This document shows positions 1 through 12,210 of a stretch of DNA of 64,000 bases, piece by piece. The notes under the pieces are model-generated. The model made no database searches. It was not told where the DNA came from and worked only from the letters and a program-made list of their open reading frames with translations. Origin of the DNA: Kitasatospora sp. SolWspMP-SS2h (GTDB lineage Bacteria > Actinomycetota > Actinomycetes > Streptomycetales > Streptomycetaceae); assembly GCF_003259315.1 (NCBI RefSeq), contig NZ_QLLT01000005.1, forward strand, positions 186,001 through 250,000, given 5' to 3'. A program made the translations under genes and the position numbers. Position 1 is the first letter of the stretch, and each line of letters starts with the position of its first letter.

Positions 1-598
1 AGAACTCCTCGGCGAGTTCGCGGTGCTCGGCGGCGCTCACCCGGCCCACGCAGGGCGCCGCGCACTTGCCGATGTAGCCGAGCAGGCAGGGGCGGCCGAC
101 CTGCTGGGCGCGCTTGAAGACGCCGTTGGAGCACGTCCGCACCGGGAAGACCCGCAGCAGCAGGTCGACCGTCTCGCGGATCGCCCAGGCGTGGCCGTAC
201 GGGCCGAAGTAGCGCACGCCCTTCTTGTGCGCCCCGCGGGTCACCTGGACCCGGGGGAACTCCTCGTTCAGGGTGACCGCGAGCTCCGGGTAGCTCTTGT
301 CGTCGCGGTACTTGACGTTGAACCGCGGGTCGAACTCCTTGATCCAGGAGTACTCCAGCTGGAGCGCCTCGACCTCGGTGGACACCACCGTCCACTCCAC
401 GGACGCCGCGGTGGTCACCATCGTCGCGGTGCGCGGGTGCAGGTTCGCCACGTCCTGGAAGTACGAGGAGAGCCGCTGGCGCAGGCTCTTCGCCTTCCCC
501 ACGTAGATGACCCGGCCGTGCGCGTCACGGAACTTGTACACCCCGGGCGAGAGCGGGATCGCCCCCGGCGCCGGTCGGTAGGTGGACGGGTCTGCCAT
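1..598 (-). CDS. uvrC: Excinuclease ABC subunit C, N-terminal part (cut by window edge)
   Basis: This is the incision subunit of nucleotide excision repair, which cuts on both sides of lesions marked by UvrA/UvrB. About 199 N-terminal residues are present; the rest lies beyond base 1. The GIY-YIG nuclease domain opens the protein, with 'GVYKF' at residues 19-23 and '[14 protein letters not shown]' from residue 30. A Cys-containing segment 'GKCAAPCVG' follows near residue 175. The ATG at 596-598 is chosen because the GIY motif then lies at its usual distance from the N-terminus. uvrA and uvrB lie 0.5 and 7 kb away in the same orientation, which supports the call. Confidence 0.95.
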   Translation of the reverse strand, partial: MADPSTYRPAPGAIPLSPGVYKFRDAHGRVIYVGKAKSLRQRLSSYFQDVANLHPRTATMVTTAASVEWTVVSTEVEALQLEYSWIKEFDPRFNVKYRDDKSYPELAVTLNEEFPRVQVTRGAHKKGVRYFGPYGHAWAIRETVDLLLRVFPVRTCSNGVFKRAQQVGRPCLLGYIGKCAAPCVGRVSAAEHRELAEEF

Positions 599-650
599 GC
601 CCCTACCGTACCGACTGGCGCGGACACTCCGCGGCGTCCGGCGGGGTTCG

Positions 651-1064
651 TCAGCTCTTGGTGACCTGGAGGTTCCCGTTCTGCACCGCGACCCGGTAGG
701 CGGGCAGCGGCGCGGGGGCCGGGCCGTCCTGCACCGCGCCGTCGGAGATCCCGAACCGGCTGCCGTGGCACAGGCACTGGATCTGCTCCTTGACCACGCC
801 GTTGACCAGGCAGCCGGCGTGGGTGCACTTGGCGCTGAACGCCCTGTACTCGCCGGCGGCCGGCTGGGTCACCACGACGGCCTGCTCCTTGTACACCTTG
901 CCGCCGCCGACCGGGACGTCCGCCGCGGGGCCGAGGTCGACCGGGCCGGCGGACGCGCTCCCGGTGTCGTCCTTGGCGGAGGAGCAACCGGCGGCCGCGG
1001 TGCCCGCCAGCGCGACGGCCGCGCAGCACAGGACGGTACGGCGGGAGGCGGTGGGCTCGGTCAT
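651..1064 (-). CDS. Exported Rieske [2Fe-2S] lipoprotein
   Basis: A small exported iron-sulfur protein of 137 aa. The N-terminus has a twin-Arg-like signal ('SRRTVLCC', residues 7-14) followed by a lipobox ending at Cys27 ('TAAAGC'). It is therefore probably Tat-exported and lipid-anchored on the outer face of the membrane. The cluster ligands are visible as Cys80-x-His82 ('CTHAGC') and Cys97-x-x-His100 ('CLCHGS'). Cys85 and Cys99 sit where high-potential Rieske proteins form a disulfide. A GAGGAG ribosome site precedes the ATG. It lies between uvrC and uvrA in the same direction, but nothing ties it to DNA repair. The electron-transfer partner is unknown. Confidence 0.88.
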   Translation of the reverse strand: MTEPTASRRTVLCCAAVALAGTAAAGCSSAKDDTGSASAGPVDLGPAADVPVGGGKVYKEQAVVVTQPAAGEYRAFSAKCTHAGCLVNGVVKEQIQCLCHGSRFGISDGAVQDGPAPAPLPAYRVAVQNGNLQVTKS

Positions 1065-1116
1065 CGGGGCTCCTCGGTGCGGGAATCGGCGCCGAGCAAC
1101 GTAGCACGCGCGCCGC

Positions 1117-1155
1117 GGCCCGCCCGGGGAGCGACGGGTGCTCCCCGGGCGGGCC
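1117..1155 (-). terminator. Strong hairpin downstream of uvrA
   Basis: A perfect inverted repeat (1117-1132 with 1140-1155, 7-nt loop) lies just past the uvrA stop codon and ahead of the Rieske gene. It has no U-tract, which is usual for terminators in this GC range. Confidence 0.7.
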
Positions 1156-1161
1156 CGGCGG

Positions 1162-4041
<2,880 letters not shown>

Positions 4042-4292
4042 TGCTACTGGCGCCTTTCTCCGGGTCGAAGGGAGGAGGGGGATGTGCTTCTTCGTGCTTC
4101 TTCCAGGATGCGCCCGCCAGCGTACTGACTCATTCGTTCGAATCCGAGCCGGTCCGCCGGGGCCACCCGGACGGGTGAACGGCACCCGCGCTCGACGGTA
4201 GCGTCAACGACTGACAACCGGCCCGGGCAACGCCCCGGGCCCGCACCGCACCGCCTCGACCCGTTTTCCCGACCGTCGAAAGGCCATGCCCG

Positions 4293-5108
4293 ATGAGCGA
4301 CGCCACCACCGCGGCCGCCACCGCCGCGGCCGCCGCAGCCGAGCGGCTGCGGGCCACCGCGGAGAGCACCGACCTGCTGCTGCACACCCTCGCCGAGCTG
4401 GAGCCCGCGGCGGTGTTCGAACCCTCCGCCCTGTCCGGCTGGACCCGCGGGCACCTGCTGACCCACCTCGCCCGCAACGCGGACTCCCTGGTCAACCTGC
4501 TCACCGGCGCCCGCACCGGACGGCAGGTCCCGCAGTACGCCACCCCCGAGACGCGGGACGCCGACATCGAGGCCGGGGCCGGACGCCCGCTGGCCGAGCA
4601 GGCCGCCGACCTCCGGGAGAGCCAGCGGCGCTTCCAGGACTTCGCCGCCGGGCTGGAGCCCGAGCACTGGGCCGCCCCGATCACCCACCGCGACGGCACC
4701 GTCTTCCCGGCCTGGCAGGTGCCGGGGAAGCGGCTGATCGAGCTGGAGTACCACCACGTCGACCTGAACGCGGGCTACACCCCGGCGCACTGGCCCGAGC
4801 CGTTCGCCGTCGCCGAGTTCCAGCGGCTGGGCGCGCGCCTCGCCGCGCGGGACGACCTGCCCGACCTGCTGCTGGTCGCCGAGGACGCCGGGCTCCGGGT
4901 CCGGCTCGGCGGCGGTGGCGGTGGCGGTGACAGCAGCGGTGGCGACGGCGACGGCGGGGCGCCCGGGCTGGTCGCCGAGGGCCCGGTGCGGGCGCTCACC
5001 GGCTGGCTGTCCGGCCGCTCGGACGGGGACGGCCTCCAGGTCCACCGCGGCGACGAGGGCCTGGTCGACCCCCGCGGCGCGCTGCCCGCGCTCCCCCCGA
5101 TGGGATGA
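4293..5108 (+). CDS. Mycothiol-dependent maleylpyruvate isomerase-family (MDMPI) protein
   Basis: A member of the DinB-like MDMPI family, 271 aa, which uses mycothiol and a metal in actinobacteria. The N-terminal four-helix domain shows 'GWTRGHLLTHLARNADS' (residues 49-65, with the metal-site His) and 'LIELEYHHVDL' (near residue 150, Glu and His ligands). Residues about 208-225 are a Gly/Ser/Asp run encoded by GGCGGT-like triplets; it looks like a linker or repeat expansion before the C-terminal domain. The precise substrate cannot be told from sequence. An MBL hydrolase gene follows 67 bp downstream in the same direction, so the two may be cotranscribed. Confidence 0.82.
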   Translation: MSDATTAAATAAAAAAERLRATAESTDLLLHTLAELEPAAVFEPSALSGWTRGHLLTHLARNADSLVNLLTGARTGRQVPQYATPETRDADIEAGAGRPLAEQAADLRESQRRFQDFAAGLEPEHWAAPITHRDGTVFPAWQVPGKRLIELEYHHVDLNAGYTPAHWPEPFAVAEFQRLGARLAARDDLPDLLLVAEDAGLRVRLGGGGGGGDSSGGDGDGGAPGLVAEGPVRALTGWLSGRSDGDGLQVHRGDEGLVDPRGALPALPPMG

Positions 5109-5175
5109 TGGGGCGCGAGTGGACGGAATTGACGGAACCGGCGGAACAGCCCGGCGGCGAGCGAGGAGCGGCGTG

Positions 5176-5829
5176 ATGACGTACCACGGAGCGGTGAAGG
5201 TCGGCGGGGCACCGGACGTCCGGGAGCTGGCCCACCTGATCATCACCAAGGTCGCGGTCGGACCGCACGACAACAACGCGTACCTGCTGCGCTGCCGGGC
5301 CACCGACGAGCAGCTGCTGATCGACGCCGCCGCCGACGCGCCGGTGCTGCTGGAGACCGTCGGCCCCCGGCTGGCCGCGGTGGTCACCACCCACCGGCAC
5401 CGCGACCACTGGGGCGCGCTGGCCGAGGTGGTCGCCGTCACCGGGGCCCGCACCATGGCCGGGCGGATCGACGCCGAGGGCATCGACGTGCCCACCGACC
5501 TCCCGCTGGAGGACGGCTCGGTGGTCCGCTTCGGGCAGATCGAGCTGACCGTCCGCCACCTGGTGGGCCACACCCCCGGCGCGATCGTGCTGCTCTACGA
5601 CGACCCGCAGGGCCACCCCCACCTGTTCACCGGCGACTGCCTGTTCCCGGGCGGCGTGGGCAACACCTGGGGCGACCCGGCCGCCTTCGACTCGCTCTTC
5701 CGGGACGTCACCGAGAAGGTCTTCGACCGGCTCCCGGACGAGACCTGGGTCTACCCGGGCCACGGCGACGACACCACCCTGGGCGCCGAGCGCCCGCACC
5801 TGCCGGAGTGGCGCGAGCGCGGCTGGTGA
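5176..5829 (+). CDS. MBL-fold metallo-hydrolase (glyoxalase II-like)
   Basis: A 217-aa metallo-beta-lactamase-fold hydrolase. The metal-binding signature 'TTHRHRDHWGAL' lies near residues 71-82. Further metal-site residues are His in 'VGHTPG', Asp in 'FTGDCLF' and His in 'YPGHGDDT', in the order seen in glyoxalase II-like enzymes. The ATG at 5176 is chosen over a long in-frame upstream extension because the latter runs through the preceding MDMPI gene; GAGGAG stands just before it. Association with a mycothiol-type enzyme suggests thiol-ester or S-conjugate hydrolysis, which is inference only. Confidence 0.87.
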   Translation: MTYHGAVKVGGAPDVRELAHLIITKVAVGPHDNNAYLLRCRATDEQLLIDAAADAPVLLETVGPRLAAVVTTHRHRDHWGALAEVVAVTGARTMAGRIDAEGIDVPTDLPLEDGSVVRFGQIELTVRHLVGHTPGAIVLLYDDPQGHPHLFTGDCLFPGGVGNTWGDPAAFDSLFRDVTEKVFDRLPDETWVYPGHGDDTTLGAERPHLPEWRERGW

Positions 5830-5843
5830 GCACGACGGCCCGG

Positions 5844-5873
5844 GGCCCCCGCCGCAGCCGTGCGGCGGGGGCC
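5844..5873. terminator. Bidirectional hairpin between converging MBL and terC genes
   Basis: A 13-bp perfect stem (5844-5856 with 5861-5873) with a 4-nt loop lies between the ends of two converging genes, so it can serve both. Confidence 0.75.
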
Positions 5874-5910
5874 ACGGGCGTTCCCGACCGGACCGGGGCG
5901 GCGGGCCGGA

Positions 5911-6897
5911 TCAGGCGTCGACCTTCGCGGGCTCCTCGGCCCGCTCGGCCCGCTGCTGCTTCCGCGCGGCGACCAGGCTGGTCACGGTGGTGACCGCCAG
6001 GGTCAGCACGATGAAGCCCAGCGAGACCGGGATGCTGATCTCCGGCACGTGCACGCCGCTCTCGTGCAGCGCGTGCAGCACCAGCTTGACGCCGATGAAG
6101 CCGAGGATCACCGACAGGCCGTAGGAGAGGTGGACCAGCTTCTTCAGCAGGCCGCCGATCAGGAAGTACAGCTGGCGCAGGCCCATCAGCGCGAAGGCGT
6201 TGGCCGTGAAGACGATGTACGGGTCCTGGGTGAGGCCGAAGATGGCCGGGATCGAGTCCAGGGCGAACAGCACGTCGGTGGTGCCGATCGCCAGCATCAC
6301 GATCAGCATCGGGGTCATCAGCCGGCGGCCGTTCTCCCGGATCAGCAGCTTGGTGCCGTGGTAGCGGTCGGTGGACGGGAAGCGCCGCTCGATCGACTTG
6401 AGCAGGCGGTTCTCCTCGAACTCCTCCTCCTCGTCGTCGGCCCGGGCCTCCTTGATCAGCTTCCAGGCCGTCCAGACCAGGAAGGCGCCGAAGAGGTAGA
6501 ACACCCAGGAGAAGTTCGACACCACCGCCGCGCCGCCGGCGATGAAGACCGCCCGCAGCACCAGGGCGATGATCACGCCGAACATCAGCACCCGCTGCTG
6601 GTAGATCCTGGGCACCGCGAACTTGCCCATGATCAGGATGAAGACGAACAGATTGTCGACGCTGAGCGACTTCTCGGTGATGTAGCCGGCGAAGAACTCG
6701 CCGGCCGGCTTCCCGCCGCCGTGCCACCAGAGGAAGCCGCCGAACAGCCCGGCCAGGGCCACCCAGACCGCCGTCCAGATGCCGGCCTCCTTCACGGAGA
6801 CCTCGTGCGGCTTGCGGCCGCCGATGAAGAAGTCGGCCACGATCAGGGCGATCAGCACCGCGATGGTACCGGCCCACAGGCCTGCGGATACGTCCAT
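5911..6897 (-). CDS. TerC-family integral membrane protein (probable Mn2+ exporter)
   Basis: A 328-aa polytopic membrane protein of the TerC/Alx family. Several hydrophobic segments are visible, including 'GTIAVLIALIVADFFIGG' at the N-terminus. The acidic family motifs 'SLSVDNLFVFILIMG' and 'TDVLFALDSIPAIFG' carry the intramembrane Asp residues. A cytoplasmic loop is strongly acidic ('RADDEEEEFEEN'). Members of this family act in manganese efflux or in metal loading of secreted enzymes. The ATG at 6897 has a perfect GGAGGAG site five bases away. That site is embedded in a probable yybP-ykoY riboswitch, which supports a manganese role. Confidence 0.9.
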   Translation of the reverse strand: MDVSAGLWAGTIAVLIALIVADFFIGGRKPHEVSVKEAGIWTAVWVALAGLFGGFLWWHGGGKPAGEFFAGYITEKSLSVDNLFVFILIMGKFAVPRIYQQRVLMFGVIIALVLRAVFIAGGAAVVSNFSWVFYLFGAFLVWTAWKLIKEARADDEEEEFEENRLLKSIERRFPSTDRYHGTKLLIRENGRRLMTPMLIVMLAIGTTDVLFALDSIPAIFGLTQDPYIVFTANAFALMGLRQLYFLIGGLLKKLVHLSYGLSVILGFIGVKLVLHALHESGVHVPEISIPVSLGFIVLTLAVTTVTSLVAARKQQRAERAEEPAKVDA

Positions 6898-7062
6898 GTC
6901 TGCTCCTCCGGCAGATAGGCGAACACTCGTCACTGCCGGAGGTCTCTTCCGCCGCGCGGCCCGCTCCCGACGGGTGCCGCACGGCCAGCGCCCCGGGGCG
7001 CCGCGAGGGGCGCCCGTGATGACGGGGTCGCTGAACGGGGAATACTCCCCTCCGCTCCCAGA
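6898..7062 (-). promoter_or_regulatory. Probable yybP-ykoY manganese riboswitch in the terC leader
   Basis: On the minus strand the leader carries GGGGAGTA (7043-7050) and, near the gene, GGAAGAGACC (6941-6950). Both resemble the conserved elements of the yybP-ykoY aptamer, which senses Mn2+ and commonly precedes terC-family genes. The closing stem can form between CGGAGG (7049-7054) and CCTCCG (6937-6942). The same CCTCCG is part of a 10-nt segment (6933-6942) perfectly complementary to 6905-6914, which holds the terC ribosome site. The two pairings exclude each other, so aptamer formation would free the ribosome site. The 5' end of the transcript is not determined. Confidence 0.72.
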
Positions 7063-7121
7063 AGGTTAACAGGAAGCCCAAGGAAAGGTAAAGAAGGTAA
7101 AGGAGCCCCGCCGTCGAATGG

Positions 7122-7706
7122 TCAGAGGAACGGCTCGATGAAGGGCAGCATGTCCCGGAAGGTGCGGCCGCTGGCCGGGGCGCCGATGGCGGTCATCCGC
7201 CAGCCGCTCTCGCCGTCCCGCTCGACCTTGGCCATGATCTGCCCGGTGTGCGGGCCGCCGCCGGTCAGCTCGTAGCGGGCCAGCTCCTTGCCGGTGGTCT
7301 CGTCGACCAGCCGGCAGTGCGCGTTCTGCACCTCCATGAAGTTCTGGCCGCTGTACGAGCTGACGGTGAAGACGATCTGGGTGACCCGCCGGGGCACCTC
7401 GGTCAGGTCGACCAGGATGCTCTCGTCGTCGCCGCCCGCCCCGACCCCGCCGACCAGGTTGTCGCCGGTGTGCCGGACCGAGCCCTCGTTGCTGACCAGG
7501 TGGGAGAAGAACACCACGTCGCTCATCGCCTTGCCGTCGTACAGCAGGGCGGACGCGTCGAGGTCGATCTCCTTGGGGCGGCGGCTGAAGAAGCCGCGCT
7601 TGCCGGGGGCGGACTTCCACCCGAGGCCCATCCGGACCACGGACAGGGTCTCGCCGGTGGACTTCAACAGGCTCACGCTCTGGCCCTTGGCCAGGTTCAC
7701 GGACAC
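7122..7706 (-). CDS. terD: TerD-family calcium-binding stress protein
   Basis: A 194-aa cytoplasmic TerD-domain protein, the usual length for the family. It begins 'SVNLAKGQSVSL' after a GTG at 7704-7706, the standard TerD opening. The Ca2+-binding acidic segments are visible: 'DLDASALLYDG' near residue 50, 'HTGDNLVG' and 'GGDDESILVDL'. These proteins belong to tellurite/stress networks in Streptomyces and also affect differentiation. It is oriented like terC and lies 225 bp upstream of it. That gap contains the terC riboswitch, so the two genes are probably not simply cotranscribed. A longer in-frame start at 7817 lacks family resemblance. Confidence 0.92.
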   Translation of the reverse strand: MSVNLAKGQSVSLLKSTGETLSVVRMGLGWKSAPGKRGFFSRRPKEIDLDASALLYDGKAMSDVVFFSHLVSNEGSVRHTGDNLVGGVGAGGDDESILVDLTEVPRRVTQIVFTVSSYSGQNFMEVQNAHCRLVDETTGKELARYELTGGGPHTGQIMAKVERDGESGWRMTAIGAPASGRTFRDMLPFIEPFL

Positions 7707-7884
7707 GCTGCCGACCTCTGCTTTCTCCGGGCCCCGCCCGGCGTCCTGTCGCACCTCCGGCCGTACCCGGAACGTCCCGGCCCCGGGCAGACCGCGCCCC
7801 ACCCTACGCCGACGCACCGCCGTTGCACCGCCGGTGCGGCGCCGAAGGGCCGGGCTGTGGCCAAACTACGACACGACGGCACTC

Positions 7885-7912
7885 GCCGGACGGGAAATCG
7901 CCCCCGTCCGGC
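7885..7912 (-). terminator. Hairpin downstream of uvrB
   Basis: A 10-bp perfect stem (7885-7894 with 7903-7912) begins 17 bp beyond the uvrB stop codon. The rest of the terD-uvrB gap (7707-7928) shows no gene. Confidence 0.6.
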
Positions 7913-7928
7913 CGCGGGTGACGCCGGA

Positions 7929-10019
7929 TCAGGCCATTCCCGCCTCGCGCATCTGCCGCAGCTCGCGCTTGAGCTCCTTGACCTCGTCGCGCAGCCGGGC
8001 CGCCACCTCGAACTGCAGCTCGGCCGCGGCGGTGTGCATCCGGTCGGTCATGCCCTGGATCAGCTCGGCGAGTTCGGCCGCGGGCAGGCTCTTGGCGGGC
8101 TTGCGCTCGATGCCCAGCGCCGGGACCGGCGCCTTGCCCTTGCCCTGCTGCCGGTAGCCGGTGGCGAGCAGCTCCTCGGTGTCGACGTCCTCCCCGGCCA
8201 TGGTGGAGAGCAGGTCGCCGATCTTCTTCCGCAGCGGCTGCGGGTCGATCCCGTGCTCCTCGTTGTACGCCTGCTGGACGGCGCGCCGGCGGTTGGTCTC
8301 GCCGATCGCCAGCTCCATCGCCGGGGTGATCTTGTCGGCGTACATGTGCACCTGGCCGGAGACGTTGCGCGCGGCGCGGCCGATGGTCTGGATCAGCGAG
8401 GTGCCGGAGCGCAGGAAGCCCTCCTTGTCCGCGTCCAGGATCGCGACCAGCGAGACCTCGGGCAGGTCGAGGCCCTCGCGGAGCAGGTTGATGCCGACCA
8501 GCACGTCGTACTCGCCGGCCCGCAGCTCGCGCAGCAGCTCGATCCGGCGCAGCGTGTCGACGTCGCTGTGCAGGTAGCGGACCCGGATGTCGAGGCCGAG
8601 GAAGTAGTCGGTGAGGTCCTCGGCCATCTTCTTGGTGAGCGTGGTGACCAGGACGCGCTCGTCCTTCTCCACCCGCTGCCGGATCTCGTGCACCAGGTCG
8701 TCGATCTGGCCCTCGGTCGGCTTGACGATCACCTCGGGGTCGATCAGGCCGGTCGGGCGGATGATCTGCTCGACCTGGCCGTCGCCGCGGGCCAGCTCGT
8801 ACTTGCCCGGGGTGGCCGACAGGTAGACGGTCTGGCCGATCCGCTGCTGGAACTCCTCCCACTTCAGCGGCCGGTTGTCCATCGCCGAGGGCAGCCGGAA
8901 GCCGTGCTCGACCAGGGTGCGCTTGCGCGAGGCGTCGCCCTCGTACATCGCGCCGATCTGCGGGACGGTGACGTGCGACTCGTCGATGACCAGGAGGAAG
9001 TCCTCCGGGAAGTAGTCGAGCAGGGTGTTCGGCGGGGAGCCGGGCTCGCGGCCGTCGAAGTGCATCGAGTAGTTCTCCACGCCCGAGCAGGTGCCGATCT
9101 GGCGGAGCATCTCGATGTCGTAGGTGGTGCGCATCCGCAGCCGCTGGGCCTCCAGCAGCTTGCCCTGCTTCTCCATCCGGGCCAGCGTCTGCTCCAGCTC
9201 GGCCTCGATGCCGCCGATCGCCCGCTCCATCCGCTCCGGGCCGGCCACGTAGTGCGAGGCGGGGAAGACGTAGACCGAGTCGTCCTGGCTGATCACCTCG
9301 CCGGTCAGCGGGTGCAGCGTGTACAGCGCCTCGATCTCGTCACCGAACATCTCGATCCGGACGGCGAGCTCCTCGTAGACCGGGAAGATCTCGACCGTGT
9401 CGCCGCGGACCCGGAAGGTGCCGCGGGTGAACGCCAGGTCGTTGCGGGTGTACTGGATGTCGACGAAGCGGCGCAGCAGGGCGTCCCGGTCGATCTCCTC
9501 GCCGACCTTCAGGCGGACCATCCGGTCGACGTACTCCTGCGGGGTGCCGAGGCCGTAGATGCAGGAGACGGACGCCACCACGATCACGTCCCGCCGGGTG
9601 AGCAGGCTGTTGGTGGCGGAGTGGCGCAGCCGCTCGACCTCCTCGTTGATCGAGGAGTCCTTCTCGATGTAGGTGTCCGTCTGCGGGACGTACGCCTCGG
9701 GCTGGTAGTAGTCGTAGTACGAGACGAAGTACTCGACCGCGTTGTTCGGCAGCAGCTCGCGGAACTCGTTCGCCAGCTGGGCGGCCAGCGTCTTGTTCGG
9801 CGCCATCACCAGGGTGGGGCGCTGCAGCTTCTCGATCATCCAGGCCGTGGTGGCCGACTTGCCGGTGCCGGTCGCGCCGAGCAGGACGACGTCCTTCTCG
9901 CCGGCGCGGACGCGGCGCTCCAGCTCGGCGATGGCCGCCGGCTGGTCACCGTTGGGCTGGTAGGGACTGACGACCTCGAAGGGCGCCACGGACCGCTCGA
10001 TACTCGTGATGGGACGCAC
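7929..10019 (-). CDS. uvrB: Excinuclease ABC subunit B
   Basis: The damage-verifying helicase of nucleotide excision repair, about 696 aa. Visible are Walker A '[14 protein letters not shown]', the beta-hairpin region '[20 protein letters not shown]', the DEAD-type 'LLVIDESHV' and helicase motif VI 'QTIGRAARN'. The C-terminal UVR motif '[15 protein letters not shown]' binds UvrC. The start is uncertain: GTG at 10019 gives the usual '[15 protein letters not shown]' opening, but its GGAGGG site lies only one base away. In-frame GTGs a few codons upstream could serve instead. A much longer ORF reaching 11303 runs through the next gene and is rejected. Confidence 0.95.
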   Translation of the reverse strand: MRPITSIERSVAPFEVVSPYQPNGDQPAAIAELERRVRAGEKDVVLLGATGTGKSATTAWMIEKLQRPTLVMAPNKTLAAQLANEFRELLPNNAVEYFVSYYDYYQPEAYVPQTDTYIEKDSSINEEVERLRHSATNSLLTRRDVIVVASVSCIYGLGTPQEYVDRMVRLKVGEEIDRDALLRRFVDIQYTRNDLAFTRGTFRVRGDTVEIFPVYEELAVRIEMFGDEIEALYTLHPLTGEVISQDDSVYVFPASHYVAGPERMERAIGGIEAELEQTLARMEKQGKLLEAQRLRMRTTYDIEMLRQIGTCSGVENYSMHFDGREPGSPPNTLLDYFPEDFLLVIDESHVTVPQIGAMYEGDASRKRTLVEHGFRLPSAMDNRPLKWEEFQQRIGQTVYLSATPGKYELARGDGQVEQIIRPTGLIDPEVIVKPTEGQIDDLVHEIRQRVEKDERVLVTTLTKKMAEDLTDYFLGLDIRVRYLHSDVDTLRRIELLRELRAGEYDVLVGINLLREGLDLPEVSLVAILDADKEGFLRSGTSLIQTIGRAARNVSGQVHMYADKITPAMELAIGETNRRRAVQQAYNEEHGIDPQPLRKKIGDLLSTMAGEDVDTEELLATGYRQQGKGKAPVPALGIERKPAKSLPAAELAELIQGMTDRMHTAAAELQFEVAARLRDEVKELKRELRQMREAGMA

Positions 10020-10057
10020 GCCCTCCACGGTACGACCGGCCACCGACAACGCGGTGG

Positions 10058-11104
10058 TTACTTCGCGGAGTCCCGGGCCAGCGCGACCAGCCGGGAGACC
10101 GCCCGCAGGTACTTCTTGCGGTAGCCGCCGCGCAGCATCTCCTCGGTGAACACCCGGTCGAACGGCACGCCCGAGGCGGTGACCGACAGCTCCCGGTCGT
10201 ACATCCGGTCGGCCAGCACCACCAGCCGCAGCGCGGTCGCCTGGTCGTCCACCTGCCGCACCCCGCGCAGGAACACCGCGCCCACCTCGTCCAGCAGCGC
10301 GCCGTACCGGCTGGGGTGCACCTCCTTCAGGTGCTCCAGCAGCGCGTCGAAGTCGTCCAGCGACGCGCCCGGGGTGCGGGCCGCGCGGGCGGTCACCTCG
10401 GCGTCGGTGTACGGCGGCGGGGCGTCGGGCAGCCCGCGGTGCCGGTAGTCCTGGCCGTCGATCCGCACCGGGCGGAAGTGCGCGGACAGGCCCTGGATCT
10501 CCCGCATGAAGTCGGCGGCGGCGAACCGGCCCTCGCCGAGCTTCTCCGGCAGCGTGTTCGAGGTCGCGCACAGCTTGACGCCGTTCTCCACCAGCCGGCC
10601 CAGCAGGGTCGAGACCAGCACGGTGTCGCCCGGGTCGTCCAGCTCGAACTCGTCGATGCAGAGCAGCCGGTGCGAGCTTAGCGTCCGCACCGCGCCCTGG
10701 AAGGTCAGCGCGCCCACCAGGTTGGTCAGCTCCACGAACGTCCCGAACGCCTTCGGGCCGGGCACCGCGTGCCAGAGCGAGGCCAGCAGGTGCGTCTTGC
10801 CCACGCCGTACCCGCCGTCCAGGTAGATCCCGGCCGGCCCGGTGGGCGCGGGGGCGGCACGGCGGAACCAGCCGCGCTTCGGCGGCTCGGCGGCGCCGTT
10901 CAGCCCGGCGGCGAAGGACTCCAGGATCTGGACGGCCTCGTACTGGCTCGGCTGCGAGGAGTCCGGCAGGTAGCTGCCGAAGCTCACCCCGGCGAAGCGC
11001 GGCGGCGGCACCATCTCGGCGACCAGCCGCTCGGCCGGCACCACCGGGCGCCGGTCGGTCAGGGCTATCGCGGTGTGAATATCGGACTCCGAGGCAGCAG
11101 ACAC
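10058..11104 (-). CDS. zapE: ZapE/AFG1-family ATPase
   Basis: A 348-aa AAA-like P-loop ATPase of the AFG1/ZapE family. Walker A is '[15 protein letters not shown]' and Walker B '[15 protein letters not shown]'. The family segment '[15 protein letters not shown]' and sensor-like '[16 protein letters not shown]' are also present. ZapE modulates FtsZ rings in E. coli; the actinobacterial role is not established. The GTG at 11102-11104 is chosen because upstream in-frame sequence has no family match, though its ribosome site is weak. It lies 38 bp upstream of uvrB on the same strand and may be cotranscribed with it. Confidence 0.85.
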   Translation of the reverse strand: MSAASESDIHTAIALTDRRPVVPAERLVAEMVPPPRFAGVSFGSYLPDSSQPSQYEAVQILESFAAGLNGAAEPPKRGWFRRAAPAPTGPAGIYLDGGYGVGKTHLLASLWHAVPGPKAFGTFVELTNLVGALTFQGAVRTLSSHRLLCIDEFELDDPGDTVLVSTLLGRLVENGVKLCATSNTLPEKLGEGRFAAADFMREIQGLSAHFRPVRIDGQDYRHRGLPDAPPPYTDAEVTARAARTPGASLDDFDALLEHLKEVHPSRYGALLDEVGAVFLRGVRQVDDQATALRLVVLADRMYDRELSVTASGVPFDRVFTEEMLRGGYRKKYLRAVSRLVALARDSAK

Positions 11105-11294
11105 GGAACAACAGGGTACTCGCGCCACGAGAACCGCTGCGCGGCCGGGCGAGCACGCACCGCAGGATCGCGACGCGGGACGGGAGCCCGCACTGTGCCG
11201 CGACCTCGCTGACGTGCTCCTCCCGCAGCGCGCCGTTCCCCGCGCCCCTTTTCGCGCCCTCCGGCCGAGCGCCCCCGGCTGAGAGACTCGGGGC

Positions 11295-12089
11295 ATGAGG
11301 CAACTGATCGGCGACACCCCCGGCACTCCCGGCAGCCCCGAGTGGCTGGCGCAGGCGTACGCGTACCCGGCGGAGGGGGCGTGGCTGCGGGCGAACATGG
11401 TCACCTCGCTGGACGGGGCGGCCCGGCTGGACGGGCTCTCGGAGGGGCTGTCCGGCGAGGCGGACAAGCGGATCTTCGGGGTGCTGCGGGCGCTGTGCGA
11501 CGTGGTGCTGGTGGGGGCCGAGACGGTGCGGGCGGAGGGCTACCGGCCGGCCCGGGCCCGGGCCGGCTTCGCGGCGCGGCGGGCCGCCGCGGGCCAGCTG
11601 CCGGCGCCGGTGATCGCGGTGGTGTCGCGGAGCCTGGAGCTGGACCTGTCGGCGCCGCTGTTCACCGAGCCGCTGGTGCCCACGGTGGTGGTCACCACCG
11701 TCGACGCGCCGGCCGACCGGCTGGCCGAGGTCGCCGCCGCAGCCGATGTGATCACCGCAGGAACGGGCTCGGTGGACCTCCCCCGGGCGATGGCCGCGCT
11801 CACGGAGCGTGGTTGGCGCCGCCAGCTCACGGAGGGCGGGCCCCGCCTGCTCGGTCGGCTCGCGGCGGACGGCCTGCTGGACGAGTTGTGCCTGTCGGTG
11901 GCGCCCCTGGTGACGGCGGGTGATTCACCGAGGATCGTGAACGGGCCGGGAATCCCGGACATCCGAGCGATGCGGCTGGTGTCATTGATCGAGGAGAAAG
12001 GTTTCCTCTTCACCCGCTATCTGCATCCGCGGCCGACCGATCCGGACCGCTCCCCGAGCGTCCCAGCCCGCACCCGAGACACATCCTGA
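11295..12089 (+). CDS. Pyrimidine reductase-family protein (RibD C-terminal domain)
   Basis: A 264-aa protein made essentially of the RibD C-terminal (DHFR-like) reductase domain, which uses NADPH. Visible family motifs are 'NMVTSLDGA' near residue 34, '[15 protein letters not shown]' near residue 73, and '[20 protein letters not shown]' near residue 176. No deaminase domain is fused, so it is not a full RibD. Riboflavin-pathway or deazaflavin-type chemistry is possible, but the substrate is not evident. It diverges from the zapE-like gene, so the 190-bp space between them (11105-11294) should hold two promoters. Confidence 0.85.
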   Translation: MRQLIGDTPGTPGSPEWLAQAYAYPAEGAWLRANMVTSLDGAARLDGLSEGLSGEADKRIFGVLRALCDVVLVGAETVRAEGYRPARARAGFAARRAAAGQLPAPVIAVVSRSLELDLSAPLFTEPLVPTVVVTTVDAPADRLAEVAAAADVITAGTGSVDLPRAMAALTERGWRRQLTEGGPRLLGRLAADGLLDELCLSVAPLVTAGDSPRIVNGPGIPDIRAMRLVSLIEEKGFLFTRYLHPRPTDPDRSPSVPARTRDTS

Positions 12090-12096
12090 CCGATGT

Positions 12097-12145
12097 GGAT
12101 CATGTGATCCGTGTGGCGCGTGTGCAGCGTGAGGAATCCTTCCTC
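12097..12145 (+). promoter_or_regulatory. Paired small inverted repeats upstream of the 154-aa gene
   Basis: The sequence GGATCA-TG-TGATCC (12097-12110) is a palindrome. A second inverted repeat, GAGGAA/TTCCTC, lies at 12131-12136 and 12140-12145. These may be an operator and a leader hairpin for the downstream gene. No function is proven. Confidence 0.3.
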
Positions 12146-12210
12146 CGGGCACTATGAAGGAGGGGAGCAGGGAGCCGGACCCGGGGGCCCGCACCAGCGA
12201 AGGGACTCAC

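Noticed and set aside
5911..7706. terC/terD as a tellurite-resistance island
   Set aside because: Only two genes, no terABEF or biosynthetic neighbours, ordinary composition. The leader points to manganese control.
7248..10124. 958-codon open frame opposite terD and uvrB
   Set aside because: It spans two real genes and their gap on the other strand and has no recognisable domain.
7929..11303. Reading uvrB as a 1124-residue protein fused to an upstream domain
   Set aside because: The upstream part is a shadow of the zapE-like gene; UvrB homology starts near 10019.
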